This document shows, piece by piece, positions 25,648-35,126 of a stretch of DNA of 64,000 bases. Numbering within the stretch: the first letter of the stretch is position 1; every line of letters starts with the position of its first letter. The position numbers were made by a program, and so were the translations under genes. Source of the DNA: an uncultured Planctomycetales bacterium (GTDB taxonomy: Bacteria > Planctomycetota > Planctomycetia > Isosphaerales > Isosphaeraceae); NCBI GenBank assembly GCA_903926465.1, contig CAIYJE010000044.1, positions 1 to 64,000 of the forward strand. Direction: 5' to 3'. The notes beneath the pieces are model-generated. The model did no database searches and was not told the DNA's origin. It worked only from the letters and a program-made list of their open reading frames with translations.

Positions 25648-27678
25648 ATGAGCGACGCATTGAATCAGAAAGCCTGTACGGTCTTCGCGGGGAAAGTCGT
25701 CCGTAAGGATCTGGTGCGTAAGGTCAAGGTTGGGGCCAATGTTCCGGTTTTCGTGCTGGAGTATCTGCTAGGTAAGTATTGCGCAACAGACGATCCATTG
25801 GCGATCGAGGCTGGCTTGAAAGTTGTTAACAATACACTGTCTTCCAATTTTGTTCGGTCGGACGAGGCGAACAAGGCCCAATCGTTGGCCAAAGACAAGG
25901 GAAAGCTCACGCTGATTGATAAGGTGCAGGTCCGGTACCTCTCAGACGATGACAAGCACTGGGCCGAACTCAAGAACTTTGGCCACAAGTTTGTTCACGT
26001 GCCTGAGCATTACCTGCGGAAGTATGACCGCCTGCTCATGGGCGGCATCTGGGCCCAGGTGGAACTGAAGCACCAGTACGATGAGGAAGCCAGTGGCAAG
26101 CGGAGCCCGTTCTGGATCGAGGAGCTGAAGCCGATCCAGCTCGCGAGTTTTGACCTCGATGAATACCGCCAATGCCGTACCCAGTTCACGTCTGAAGAAT
26201 GGGTCGACCTGCTCCTGAGAACCGTGGGTCTGGAGCCGGCCCACTTTACCCGCAGGCAGAAGCTGCATTACCTCGTCCGCCTGCTCCCGCTTGCCGAGAC
26301 CAATTACAACCTGATCGAACTGGGCCCACGCGAGACGGGGAAAAGCTATGGTTACCAGGAATTATCTCCCTACACCATTTTGCTGACCGGCCCGACCACG
26401 GTGGCCAATATGTTTGTGAACAATGCCACGGGGAAAATGGGATTGGTGGGAATTTGGGATGCCATTGGCTTTGATGAGGTGGCAGACCTCCAGAAGATGC
26501 CCAAGGAGGTGGTGACCACCCTGAAAACCTATTGTGAGTCTGGAACGTTTGCCCGTGGCAAAGACTCGCTTTCAGGAATGGCTTCAATCGCTATGTTCGG
26601 CAACACCAATCAGCCGGTTGAGGTCATGGTACGCTCATCGCACCTGTTCATGCCCTTGCCCAGTGTGATTCGCGAGGATATGGCGTTCTTGGACCGAATC
26701 CACTTTTACATCCCAGGCTGGGAGATGCCGAAGATGAAAGTGGATTTCTTCACCAACCATTACGGCTTTGTGGTGGATTACCTGGCCGAAGCGCTTCGTG
26801 AGTTGCGCAAGCACACATTTACCGAGGTCCTGGACCGCCATTTCTCCCTTGGTTCGCACCTCAAATCACGTGACGTCAAGGCGGTGAGGAAAACGATCTC
26901 GGGGTTGGTGAAGTTGATTTACCCGAATGGTGAGATCTCAAAAAGTGAGGTTGCCGAGCTGCTGGAGCTGGCGCTCGAAGGGCGGCGGAGGGTCAAGGAA
27001 CAGTTGAAGAAGATGGGTTCCTTTGAATTCCACCAGACCTCGTTCTCGCTGATTGACAATGAAACCCTCGAAGAGCGGTTCATTGGTGTGCCTGAGCAGG
27101 GCGGAAGGGACATGATTGCGCTTGACCCGCTGGCGCCGGGCTCGGTGTACACGTCATCGGTCGATGATCAGGGTAAGGTTGGCTTGTACCGGCTTGAGGT
27201 GGGCTGCTCTCCTGGTACGGGAAAACTAAAAATTGCCGGCGGCGTGGATGGACCAATGCGCGAATCGATCAACCGGGCGTTTGCTTACCTGATGGGCCAG
27301 AAGGTCAAAATGGGGATCGCCCAGCAGGTAGATACCACGGACTTTCATGTCGAGGCGATTGACCTTCTGAGCAACCATGTCCCCTGTGAGGCGGGTATCG
27401 CCCTGGTGGTCGCCATCTATTCCGCCATCAAACGGCAGCCATCCCTGGCTGGCCTGGTGATCCTGGGCGATCTGAGCATCCAGGGGAACATCAAGGCCAT
27501 GCGATCTCTGGCAGAGCCCTTGCAGGTGGCCATGGATAACGGGGCACGCAAAGCCCTGATCCCGCTGGAGAACAAGCGCAACTTCCTGGAGGTCTCTGGG
27601 GACATCGTGGAACGCGTGGACCCCGTGTTCTTCTCTGACCCGCTCACTGCGGCCATGAAGGGCCTGGGGATGACCTGA
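25648..27678 (+). CDS. brxL: BREX Lon-like AAA+ protein BrxL
   Basis: A 676-residue BrxL of the longer type (TIGR02653-like). The central AAA+ ATPase has Walker A GPRETGKSY (residues 226-234) and a Walker B-like WDAIGFDEV. The C-terminal Lon-like domain is present, but the position of the catalytic serine reads PCEAG (Cys580) and the catalytic lysine position reads LAEPL, so the Ser-Lys dyad is missing and peptidase activity is unlikely. Published BrxL work describes a DNA-binding AAA+ machine needed for phage exclusion and not for methylation. I start at the ATG at 25648; a TTG six bases earlier is the alternative. It is separated from pglZ by the four-gene Hsp70 cassette, which is unusual. 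Confidence 0.93.
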   Translation: MSDALNQKACTVFAGKVVRKDLVRKVKVGANVPVFVLEYLLGKYCATDDPLAIEAGLKVVNNTLSSNFVRSDEANKAQSLAKDKGKLTLIDKVQVRYLSDDDKHWAELKNFGHKFVHVPEHYLRKYDRLLMGGIWAQVELKHQYDEEASGKRSPFWIEELKPIQLASFDLDEYRQCRTQFTSEEWVDLLLRTVGLEPAHFTRRQKLHYLVRLLPLAETNYNLIELGPRETGKSYGYQELSPYTILLTGPTTVANMFVNNATGKMGLVGIWDAIGFDEVADLQKMPKEVVTTLKTYCESGTFARGKDSLSGMASIAMFGNTNQPVEVMVRSSHLFMPLPSVIREDMAFLDRIHFYIPGWEMPKMKVDFFTNHYGFVVDYLAEALRELRKHTFTEVLDRHFSLGSHLKSRDVKAVRKTISGLVKLIYPNGEISKSEVAELLELALEGRRRVKEQLKKMGSFEFHQTSFSLIDNETLEERFIGVPEQGGRDMIALDPLAPGSVYTSSVDDQGKVGLYRLEVGCSPGTGKLKIAGGVDGPMRESINRAFAYLMGQKVKMGIAQQVDTTDFHVEAIDLLSNHVPCEAGIALVVAIYSAIKRQPSLAGLVILGDLSIQGNIKAMRSLAEPLQVAMDNGARKALIPLENKRNFLEVSGDIVERVDPVFFSDPLTAAMKGLGMT

Positions 27679-27752
27679 GCGGGGGTGGTTGGTTGCTTGC
27701 TGGGGGCGAGTCAGCTTGATTGAACTGAAAAAGAATACGACGAGAATCAGAT

Positions 27753-29453
27753 ATGAAAACTCCAAAACACTCTCTCCGCAAGATCGTGTCGTTTCTGAAC
27801 AACCCCGACGAGGATGGCGGTTTTTGGTTGCCCAACATTCAGCGTCCATTTGTGTGGAATGAAGACCAGATCTGCCGGTTGTTCGATTCGATCATGCGCG
27901 AGTATCCAATCAGTACCTTACTGATCTGGAAGACCAAGAGCGCTATTCGTCGACGTAAGTTTATTGATAACTTCAGACATGAGATGCTGACTCACTTGAG
28001 CGAATTCTACGTGCCAGAGGATAACAAAAAGAAGTGTCTGGTTCTCGATGGACAGCAACGCCTTCAAAGTCTTTTCATCGGACTGAAGGGAAGTTATGAA
28101 GGGCGAGAATTATACCTTAACATCCTTAGTGGCGAGGTTGCCGCTCCGGATGACGTGAAGTATAAATTCGCCTTTCTAGATCCGCGAACTGCCACTTTCC
28201 CCTTTGTGAAGTTCAAAGAGATCGTTAACAGCACAAAAACGTTACGTGCTGTTGCGCAAGAGATTATTGATGATGCAGGACAAGAATTAAAAAAGCTCCA
28301 GCAGGACAAGATTTCTGATCACGTATCACTCGCATTCAAGACATTCAGGGATGACGATGGTATCTCCTATCAGGAGCTGGATAGTATCGAGAACGAAGAG
28401 CTCTACAGTGAAGATGACGTCGTCGAGATCTTTATTCGAGCCAACTCTGGCGGTACAAAACTCGGCAAATCGGATTTACTCTTCTCACTCTTGAGTTCCA
28501 GTTGGGAAGACGCAGATGAACGGATGGAGGCGCTACTCGCTCAGTTGAACCAACATGGCTTTTCTTTCCCACGTGACTTCGTACTCAAAACCTGTCTCAC
28601 TCTGCTTGACCAGGGAGCTCGTTACGAAGTCGATAAGTTCAGGAAATCTGGTATACGCGAAGAAATTGAGTCCAAGTGGGAAGAAATCTCCTGCGCGATT
28701 CGAGATGTGATTGATTTCGTTCGGGGCAAAACGTTCATTCGATGCGTCAAGGCAATGCCTTCGAATCTAGTACTGATTCCGCTCATTTACGTCCGGTACC
28801 ATTTCCCAGAATCATGGAAACAGGCGAAAGAGATCGACAGATTCCTACTGCGTTCGCTGCTTGCCGGTGCTTTCAGTGGCACACCAGACCAACTGATTGA
28901 CGATCTCGTTGCCAGAATCAATGCGATCAAAGGTTTCGATGTTAACGAGCTTTTCGATGTGATTCGGTCGAAGGGGCGTAGCCTGGAACTGACAGAGGAT
29001 CGTTTCTGGCAGATGGGCTATGGATCGGATACCGTCCATCTGCTTTTCAATCTGTGGTATCGAGGTTTTAACTACACGCCAGCATACGAGAACAACTTGC
29101 CGCAGGTCGATCATATATTCCCTCAGAGTGCCTTGCGAAAAATAAAGATACTGAATCCAAAGACGAACCGTAACGACCTGATGAAGTACAAAGAACCTGA
29201 CAGAAATCAGCTGGCAAATTGCATGCTACTCACGCAGGAAGAAAACGGAGCCGGAGGAAAGAGTGATACGCTTCCCGACCAGTGGTTCGAGGGGAAGGAC
29301 GAGGCTTATCTGGAGAACCATTTGATTCCGCAAGATCCAGCACTTTGGAAATTGGAACGGTTTGAGGACTTCATCGAGGCACGAAAGAAACTGATCCTTC
29401 GCCACTTCGCTTATCTCTTGACCACGACGAAGACGTCAGCGGATGGTTTGTGA
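27753..29453 (+). CDS. DUF262/DUF1524 GmrSD-like restriction protein
   Basis: A 566-residue protein with the plan of GmrSD/BrxU-type type IV restriction enzymes. The N-terminal DUF262 (ParB-like NTPase) part has LPNIQRPFVWNEDQI and the DGQQR motif at residues 99-103. The C-terminal part has VDHIFPQSAL (Asp453-His454), the beta-beta-alpha-metal nuclease core of DUF1524. GmrSD enzymes cut DNA with modified cytosines; BrxU is such an enzyme found with BREX and broadens protection to phages that evade it. It begins 74 bases after brxL and its DNA is AT-richer than that of the core genes. Target modification cannot be told from the sequence. Confidence 0.85.
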   Translation: MKTPKHSLRKIVSFLNNPDEDGGFWLPNIQRPFVWNEDQICRLFDSIMREYPISTLLIWKTKSAIRRRKFIDNFRHEMLTHLSEFYVPEDNKKKCLVLDGQQRLQSLFIGLKGSYEGRELYLNILSGEVAAPDDVKYKFAFLDPRTATFPFVKFKEIVNSTKTLRAVAQEIIDDAGQELKKLQQDKISDHVSLAFKTFRDDDGISYQELDSIENEELYSEDDVVEIFIRANSGGTKLGKSDLLFSLLSSSWEDADERMEALLAQLNQHGFSFPRDFVLKTCLTLLDQGARYEVDKFRKSGIREEIESKWEEISCAIRDVIDFVRGKTFIRCVKAMPSNLVLIPLIYVRYHFPESWKQAKEIDRFLLRSLLAGAFSGTPDQLIDDLVARINAIKGFDVNELFDVIRSKGRSLELTEDRFWQMGYGSDTVHLLFNLWYRGFNYTPAYENNLPQVDHIFPQSALRKIKILNPKTNRNDLMKYKEPDRNQLANCMLLTQEENGAGGKSDTLPDQWFEGKDEAYLENHLIPQDPALWKLERFEDFIEARKKLILRHFAYLLTTTKTSADGL

Positions 29454-29475
29454 TCTACACATGGATTTTTGAGAA

Positions 29476-30858
29476 ATGAACAGCAACCTCATTCAGAGCA
29501 TTTTCTCTCTTCCCGGCGGCAGAGGTCAGTATCACCTCACGCTCATCGAGTTCTCGCGGTGGCTCCAGGAGCAACCGAAGGCCGACCGAAGTGCTGCCCA
29601 GGAATGGTTCCAGTCGCGATTTGGTGCTGGTAAATCGGCGCCTTACTATTTCCCGGTAGTCCGAGACCTGGACGTCATTGAGTACGACCGCGGTAATGAC
29701 GGCCCAATTCGCCTCACGGAAGCTGGACGGACGTTGCTGAACTCAGAACCAGATCAACAACAAAAGCTGCTGGCCGATCGGTTCATGTCGACTTTCGTTG
29801 CCAACCGAGAGATCCTGGACGTTTACCGGCGATCGTCTTCAGCCGTCGGCTTGAACGAGCTGAGGAAAAAGCTCGAACCTGCATTTCCCACCTGGACGAC
29901 CGCGGCTCAGTTTGATTTTCGCCTTCGCTGGTTCGAATCTCTGGGTTTGCTCAGCTCGGCGGGTGGCACGAATTACCAGATCACGCCGTTGGGCCAGGAA
30001 TATGCCAAGCGGTATCCCGTAGACAGAACGTCACCAAAGCCAGATCTCGTTCCTGTATCCACGAAGACTCCATTGGATCTTCTGATCGACGAGTTGCGAG
30101 CAGCTTCGATCGACTCATCTCGTCCAGTACGGTTTGAGACTGCCCTCGCCCAGGCCTTTGAGGCGCTGGGTTTTACTGTGCGGCAACTCGGTGATTCGGG
30201 TGATACCGACGTTTTGGTCCAGGCACCGGCTGGTCATGATTCGTACGTGATTGTGGCTGATGCCAAAGCGAGGGCCTCTGGAAAAGTTGATCAACTTGAG
30301 GTTTTGCATCTCAAGGATCATCAATCTCTGAACAAAGCCGATTACGCGGTTGTGGTTGCTGGGAGCTTTGCGGGCGGGAAGGTAGCTTTTCATGCGGGTG
30401 AACAGGGGGTTACGCTCCTACCGCTCTCTGTTCTAGAAGCTTGGTTGAAGCTGCATGAGTCGTGGCCGCAGGATCTGATTGCCTATCGTTCGATTTTCGA
30501 GATCAAAGGCCTGGTTGAGAAACTGCCGCCGGAACTTCTCAGGCTCAATACCCATCGCAAACGCTGGGGAAAACTGCTGGCAGATATCATCGACCTGTTC
30601 AGCGAAACCTACGAGCACGGCCTGAGCGATCCGCTCTCGTCCCGAGATGTGTTCCGGATGCTGGTGACCCGGAGCCGAGGTGTACCTTACCCAGAGCCAG
30701 ACGTGATTAGCATCCTTGAGCTCTTGAGCCACCCGGTTGTGGGCGCTTTGTCAAGAAAACAGGAAGGCTACAGCCTGGTCATGTCTCGCGAGACCTTGGG
30801 CCTGCGGCTCCGCCGCCTGGCCGAGGAAGTGGAAAGCCTTGACCATGCTGGACGGTGA
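29476..30858 (+). CDS. Restriction endonuclease-like protein, PD-(D/E)xK
   Basis: The last gene of the operon, 22 bases after the DUF262 gene; 460 residues. The first 190 residues contain winged-helix-like segments (GQYHLTLIEFSRWL, and PIRLTEAGRTLL). The nuclease core spans about 215-300: FETALAQAFEALGF, then GDTDVLV with Asp245, then VADAK with Asp262 and Lys264, which fits the D-(x)n-(D/E)xK pattern. The family resembles stand-alone type II-like or Mrr-type endonucleases. With DNA methylated by PglX in the same operon, it could cut unmethylated DNA, or like Mrr it could cut foreign methylation. The gene meets the convergent DUF2079 gene 60 bases later. Confidence 0.78.
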   Translation: MNSNLIQSIFSLPGGRGQYHLTLIEFSRWLQEQPKADRSAAQEWFQSRFGAGKSAPYYFPVVRDLDVIEYDRGNDGPIRLTEAGRTLLNSEPDQQQKLLADRFMSTFVANREILDVYRRSSSAVGLNELRKKLEPAFPTWTTAAQFDFRLRWFESLGLLSSAGGTNYQITPLGQEYAKRYPVDRTSPKPDLVPVSTKTPLDLLIDELRAASIDSSRPVRFETALAQAFEALGFTVRQLGDSGDTDVLVQAPAGHDSYVIVADAKARASGKVDQLEVLHLKDHQSLNKADYAVVVAGSFAGGKVAFHAGEQGVTLLPLSVLEAWLKLHESWPQDLIAYRSIFEIKGLVEKLPPELLRLNTHRKRWGKLLADIIDLFSETYEHGLSDPLSSRDVFRMLVTRSRGVPYPEPDVISILELLSHPVVGALSRKQEGYSLVMSRETLGLRLRRLAEEVESLDHAGR

Positions 30859-30918
30859 CCCTTGAACCACGCCCGGCCCTGAGAAAACTCACCCGCGAAC
30901 CCAGAGACTGCTTGAAAA

Positions 30919-32352
30919 CTACCGCTGGTACACCTGCACGGTCGGTCCGTCATGCAGCACCCTGAACCCCTGGTTCGCAAGCAGATCGGGCTGGATATCG
31001 CCCGGGTGAATAAACACCCACTGAATGGTGGCGGGCAAGTTGTGGGGGTACCCGGCCGGCTTGTTCTGGTCCAAAATGTAGCTGTACAGCCAGCGGCGTG
31101 AAGATAGCGGGGCCGTCAGGTCATAATGGGCCACCACGCCATCGTTGGGTTGCACCTGCGCAATGGCACGCCAGGTCGGTTCCACATCGGCGGCAGCCAC
31201 CAGCCAGGGAATTTGCCGGAACTGGTTCTGTACCACCAAAAACATAGGCACCATCCACACATAACTACCCAGCACCAGTAACGCCCGCAAGCTGCGGGCA
31301 CGCCCAAAACCGGCCGCCCACAACCAGCCCTTGCTGTAGCCAATCAGGCTGGCCGCCAGCCCGCTGGCCAGAAACGGAACCGCGTACCGCACGTGGTGCC
31401 ACGCGGGGTCCGCCATCAGGTGCATGCCGTAACGGCCACTGGCCAGGCTCCACAGCCAGGGCAGCGTCAGCAGAACCAGGCGGGGCACGGCCAGCCCCAG
31501 CACAACCCAGGAACCCAGCCCCAGAATCAAGATCCAGAAGGCCGTGGTCAAAATCTCGCCCAGCGCCAGCTCGCTGCCCTGGAACTGCCTCAGATACTGC
31601 ATCGGAATCGACCAGCCAGACACCGTTACCAGAAACCCAAAGAACGCCACAATTAGCCAAACCAGGCCCACAAACCAAAGCCAGGCGCACCAGCGGAACC
31701 GCCGGGTAATCTCCTCGGGCGCACGCGCTGGCACAAACGCCAGCATGGCCACCCACACCGCAAACTCCTGGCGGCACGCCAGCAACCCCAGCACGCCCAG
31801 AATGGTTAACCCCTTGCACCGGCCACGCACGCCATCCACGGCCCAGATGGCAAACGGTAAGCCTAGTTGCAATTCTCGAAAGTCATTTAACGCCAAGGGG
31901 ATCACCAGCGGCGTCAACAAGATTAACGGTAACCCCAGCACCCCGGCCAGGGCCGAGCCACTCTCATGCCGTACCAAACCGTAGGCCGCCGGCAACACCC
32001 ACCAAAACACCACGCCGTGAATCACCAACAGCGTGACCGGGCTCGGCCAGAGCCGGTAGATGGGCAGCAAGGCATACCGCGCGGGGGACAGGTAGTTGGT
32101 CTTCCAGACCGAGGGCCCTTCCACGGCATACGCGGCAATGGGCCGCACGCTCAAAATGCTGTCGCCATGGGTTATGGCCCAGCACCACTGGTTATAAAAC
32201 GCCAGATCCCAAGACCAGCCGGTTTCAAACCGATGGTACCGTTGAAGGGTAATCCAAAGCGAACCGGCCGTCACCACCACGGTCAACACCAGGGCCACCA
32301 CCCAGCCTGCCAGGTCGGTGCGGCGCATGCTCATGCTTGGATTCATGTTCAC
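30919..32352 (-). CDS. DUF2079 multi-pass membrane protein
   Basis: A 477-residue integral membrane protein of the DUF2079 family with about ten hydrophobic segments, beginning GWVVALVLTVVVTAGSLWI. The family-type stretch around residues 45-110 (WDLAFYNQWCWAITHGDSIL, then YLSPARYALLPIYRLWPS) includes the aspartate expected of GT-C-like glycosyltransferase folds; a role in sugar transfer is only inferred. It may start with GTG at 32352, overlapping the stop of the radical SAM gene (GTGA), or at the ATG at 32346. It looks co-transcribed with that gene. Confidence 0.8.
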   Translation of the reverse strand: MNMNPSMSMRRTDLAGWVVALVLTVVVTAGSLWITLQRYHRFETGWSWDLAFYNQWCWAITHGDSILSVRPIAAYAVEGPSVWKTNYLSPARYALLPIYRLWPSPVTLLVIHGVVFWWVLPAAYGLVRHESGSALAGVLGLPLILLTPLVIPLALNDFRELQLGLPFAIWAVDGVRGRCKGLTILGVLGLLACRQEFAVWVAMLAFVPARAPEEITRRFRWCAWLWFVGLVWLIVAFFGFLVTVSGWSIPMQYLRQFQGSELALGEILTTAFWILILGLGSWVVLGLAVPRLVLLTLPWLWSLASGRYGMHLMADPAWHHVRYAVPFLASGLAASLIGYSKGWLWAAGFGRARSLRALLVLGSYVWMVPMFLVVQNQFRQIPWLVAAADVEPTWRAIAQVQPNDGVVAHYDLTAPLSSRRWLYSYILDQNKPAGYPHNLPATIQWVFIHPGDIQPDLLANQGFRVLHDGPTVQVYQR

Positions 32353-33236
32353 GATAGGGCCTCGCCGGCACGCGTTTCAGGCGGCCCCCATCGCCCGGCA
32401 AAGCCATGAATATGGGTGCCCACCCGGCCCGGCAGATAGCGTTCCGCCAGGCTGGCCATGGCATCTCGGTAGGCAAGCTGCACAGACGCCGGCTCCACGG
32501 CGGCCATGGCCGCCGGCAGCGCGGTCTTCTGGGTGCGCGTGCCCAGCGCAGAGCCATCGCCACCAATGAAGTGATCCAGCACCACGCCGTGGGCCGCCTG
32601 GGCCACGCGGGCAAAGAACTGGTTGGGGTTGGCAATGGGCAGCAAGGGAGAGACCGTGATCACCACCTCTAGCCCGGCCTGTTTCAGCGCCTCGGCCGCC
32701 GCAAATCGCGCGGCTACCGTGGCGGCCGGCGGCGGCAGGCCCGGCAGTCGGTCCCGGTCACTCTCAATCGACACGTGGCACCGCAGCGCACACCGCCTGG
32801 CCAGTTGCACCAGCACCGGCAAGGCCTTAACCACCCTGGGGGAATGGGTCTGAATAATCAGGCCATCGGGCGGAACTTCAAGCATGGCCTCCAGCAGGCC
32901 GCGGGTGATCCCCAGGCGCAACTCTTGGGGCGGGAACGGCTCGGTGGAGCTGGAGAGAAAAATTGTGAAGCTCCCATCATTGGCCCGCGCCCAGGTCCGT
33001 TCCCGGTCGACCGTTTGGCGGTAGACCTCGGCGGCGTTCTGCTTGACTTCCAGAAACGTGCCCCAGGGGCGCTGGCGGGTAATCCAGCCGTTATGGCGCA
33101 CGTAGCAACCCACCCCGCACAGCGACTTCCCAAACGGGCAGCCGCGGTACGGTTGTAAAGAGTGTGAGCACACGGTTTTCAAAAACCCAGCGCTCCGGGT
33201 CAGAATGGAACGCACGGCAACAACCGAGGTCTGCAT
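32349..33236 (-). CDS. Radical SAM protein, SPL-like, odd cysteine spacing
   Basis: A 295-residue protein similar to the spore photoproduct lyase-like radical SAM family. PYRGCPFGKSLCGVGCYVRH holds Cys33, Cys40 and Cys44, a C-x6-C-x3-C layout instead of the usual C-x3-C-x2-C. Later stretches fit a partial TIM barrel: FLSSSTEPFPPQE (residues about 93-105), LIIQTHSPRV and ITVSPLLPI. The start has a near perfect ribosome site, AAGGAGGT, eight bases upstream. The substrate is unknown. The next gene upstream, the dehydrogenase, ends 37 bases away. Confidence 0.75.
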   Translation of the reverse strand: MQTSVVAVRSILTRSAGFLKTVCSHSLQPYRGCPFGKSLCGVGCYVRHNGWITRQRPWGTFLEVKQNAAEVYRQTVDRERTWARANDGSFTIFLSSSTEPFPPQELRLGITRGLLEAMLEVPPDGLIIQTHSPRVVKALPVLVQLARRCALRCHVSIESDRDRLPGLPPPAATVAARFAAAEALKQAGLEVVITVSPLLPIANPNQFFARVAQAAHGVVLDHFIGGDGSALGTRTQKTALPAAMAAVEPASVQLAYRDAMASLAERYLPGRVGTHIHGFAGRWGPPETRAGEALS

Positions 33237-33273
33237 GAACCGTGACCTCCTTCAGAGACGTCTCCAGTCTGGC

Positions 33274-34281
33274 TCACACCGAAAGCCGGCGGCGGCCCTG
33301 GGGAATCAGGTGCAGGTTCACCGGGTTGCGGGGCGTTTGGCCCAGCAACAGTCGGCGGGCTTCCTGGGCCGCCTTCAATCGCATCTCCAGAAACCCTTCT
33401 ACCGAGTAAAACGCCACGTGCGGCGTGAGCAAAACCCGGGGATGGTAGCGCAGGCGGTCGTCGTCTAGCGGTTCCCGTTCGGTAACGTCAATCCCGGCCC
33501 CGCCCACCTGGCCAGAGTTTAACGCGTCTACGAGCGCGTTCTGGTCGACCACTGGCCCGCGCGCGGTGTTGATCAGAATGGCGCCGGGCTTCATGGCCGC
33601 AAAGGCCTGGGCATTCATCAGGTGATGGGAACTCTCATCCAGGTAGCAATGCAGGCTCACAAAGTCACTCTCAGCCAGCAGCTCATGCAGGGTGTCGGCC
33701 TGAATAATTCCAATCGCCTTATCGGTGCCTGGCTTCACGTAGGGGTCATAATATAGCACCCGCATCCCCAGCGCCTTGGCACGCAGGGCCATGGCCGTGC
33801 CAATTCGGCCGCAGCCTACAATGCCCAGGGTCCGGCCTCGCATTCGGGGCGCACCCACAATCAACTGGTGGTCCCAGCCGCCCGCCCGAATGGCCAGGTG
33901 GGAATCCACCAGCCGCCGGGCCACCGCCAGCAACATCATCAGCGCGTGGTCGGCCACATCTTCGGAGCCGTAATCGGGCACGTTGCAGACCACAATCCCC
34001 CGCGCGGCGGCCGCCTCGATGTCGATGTTGTTATAACCCACGCCAGCCCTGATAATTCCCACGCAAGACTCGGCCTGAGAAAACGTGGCATCGCCCAGGC
34101 GGGCCACATCATGATAGACGAGCATGATGTGGGCATCACTGAGCTTGCCCCGGAGGTCGGCCTCATGCGTGGCCAGCAGGGTGTCTATCCGCGCCAGGTC
34201 AGAAAGGACCGGGGTCTCAATGCGGGTCTCGTCCAGGAAGTCGGTTACCACAATGCGATGATGCGGCTTGGGTTTGGACAT
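33274..34281 (-). CDS. D-isomer 2-hydroxyacid dehydrogenase, CtBP-like
   Basis: A 335-residue NAD-dependent dehydrogenase. The Rossmann motif is GIVGCGRIGTAM, and the catalytic set of the family is present: Arg in INTARGPVVD, Glu in TEREPL and His in LTPHVAFYS. Compared with phosphoglycerate dehydrogenase it has no C-terminal ACT domain; the length and the start (IVVTDFLDETRIETPVL) are like bacterial C-terminal-binding-protein homologues. It should reduce or oxidise a small 2-oxo/2-hydroxy acid in the cytoplasm; the substrate is unknown. The HpcH/HpaI-type aldolase across the divergent region could supply an oxo acid, but that link is only by position. Confidence 0.88.
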   Translation of the reverse strand: MSKPKPHHRIVVTDFLDETRIETPVLSDLARIDTLLATHEADLRGKLSDAHIMLVYHDVARLGDATFSQAESCVGIIRAGVGYNNIDIEAAAARGIVVCNVPDYGSEDVADHALMMLLAVARRLVDSHLAIRAGGWDHQLIVGAPRMRGRTLGIVGCGRIGTAMALRAKALGMRVLYYDPYVKPGTDKAIGIIQADTLHELLAESDFVSLHCYLDESSHHLMNAQAFAAMKPGAILINTARGPVVDQNALVDALNSGQVGGAGIDVTEREPLDDDRLRYHPRVLLTPHVAFYSVEGFLEMRLKAAQEARRLLLGQTPRNPVNLHLIPQGRRRLSV

Positions 34282-34472
34282 GAGAGCGTGCCTTCTTCAA
34301 CCATGAATTGGAGCGCGAACCAGCAGCCCTGGTCCGGCAGTTGCTCAAACTGGGCGCTCGGGGCCTGCATTCAAGTTTCGCAGATTTCCGCGCGTTCCGC
34401 GAACCATTCCGTGCCCAAATACGGCGGTTCACGATGGGGCGGCCCAGAGAAACAACCCCAACAGCCAGCCGT

Positions 34473-35126
34473 TCACGCAATCAACAGGGGCGTGGCCTGC
34501 CCGCTTGCCGCAAGGTCTGGCCGCTGAAACCAGGCCAGCACGTCGGCCGGATCGGCCATGGCGAAGGCGGCCTCGGTCCCGTTGCCGGCCCTCACAACCA
34601 GTCGGCCAGGCACTCCCAGCAGCAATGAGCCCAGCGGGGCCCGGCTCACTTTGTGTCGAATGCTGGCCAGCTCGGCACGCCGGAAAACCACGGGGTCGTT
34701 GTGCCAGTTCGAGCCATAAAACGCCAGGCGACGATCGGTCAGCACCAGGGTGCCCGGCACCCAGCCGCACCGCTCGCTGATCCTGGCGCCGCAGGACTGG
34801 AGAACCTGCTCGCCAGACTCCAGGTGAAAGCCCAGGCCGGCGAACCCAGCCCCCGGGCGTGGGTGATACCACATGCCCACCAGCCCGCGCACCAGCACCC
34901 GAACCACCAGGTCCAGCACCACGGTTCCCAGCGCGGCCACCAGCAGGGCCAGCACCAGGGCGTACGGCGTGAATTCCACAAAACCGGCCAGGTGCCTGGA
35001 AATTCCGTGTCCCCGGAACATCTGCCGCGATTTATTGAAGGCAATAAATTGCTGAATGGAAAAAGTGACCAGGTAAATTCTGCAAAACACCGGCCAGAAG
35101 GCCATCCGCAACGGCGGGAAAGTCAT
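34473..35126 (-). CDS. Membrane protein with GRAM/PH-like domain
   Basis: A 217-residue protein with two hydrophobic segments near the N-terminus (around residues 10-27 and 52-78; the second includes ALVLALLVAALGTVVLDLVV). The C-terminal part from about residue 95 has GWVPGTLVLTDRRLAFYGS, the strand pattern of bacterial GRAM/PH-like domains. It is likely a membrane-anchored adaptor with no enzyme motif. It is transcribed divergently from the aldolase. Confidence 0.6.
   Translation of the reverse strand: MTFPPLRMAFWPVFCRIYLVTFSIQQFIAFNKSRQMFRGHGISRHLAGFVEFTPYALVLALLVAALGTVVLDLVVRVLVRGLVGMWYHPRPGAGFAGLGFHLESGEQVLQSCGARISERCGWVPGTLVLTDRRLAFYGSNWHNDPVVFRRAELASIRHKVSRAPLGSLLLGVPGRLVVRAGNGTEAAFAMADPADVLAWFQRPDLAASGQATPLLIA

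Noticed and set aside
6384-30858. Reading the locus as Pgl, DISARM or a type I restriction system
   Set aside because: There is no PglW kinase, no DISARM helicase, no HsdR or HsdS; brxA, brxB, brxC, pglX, pglZ and brxL are all present, which fits BREX type 1.
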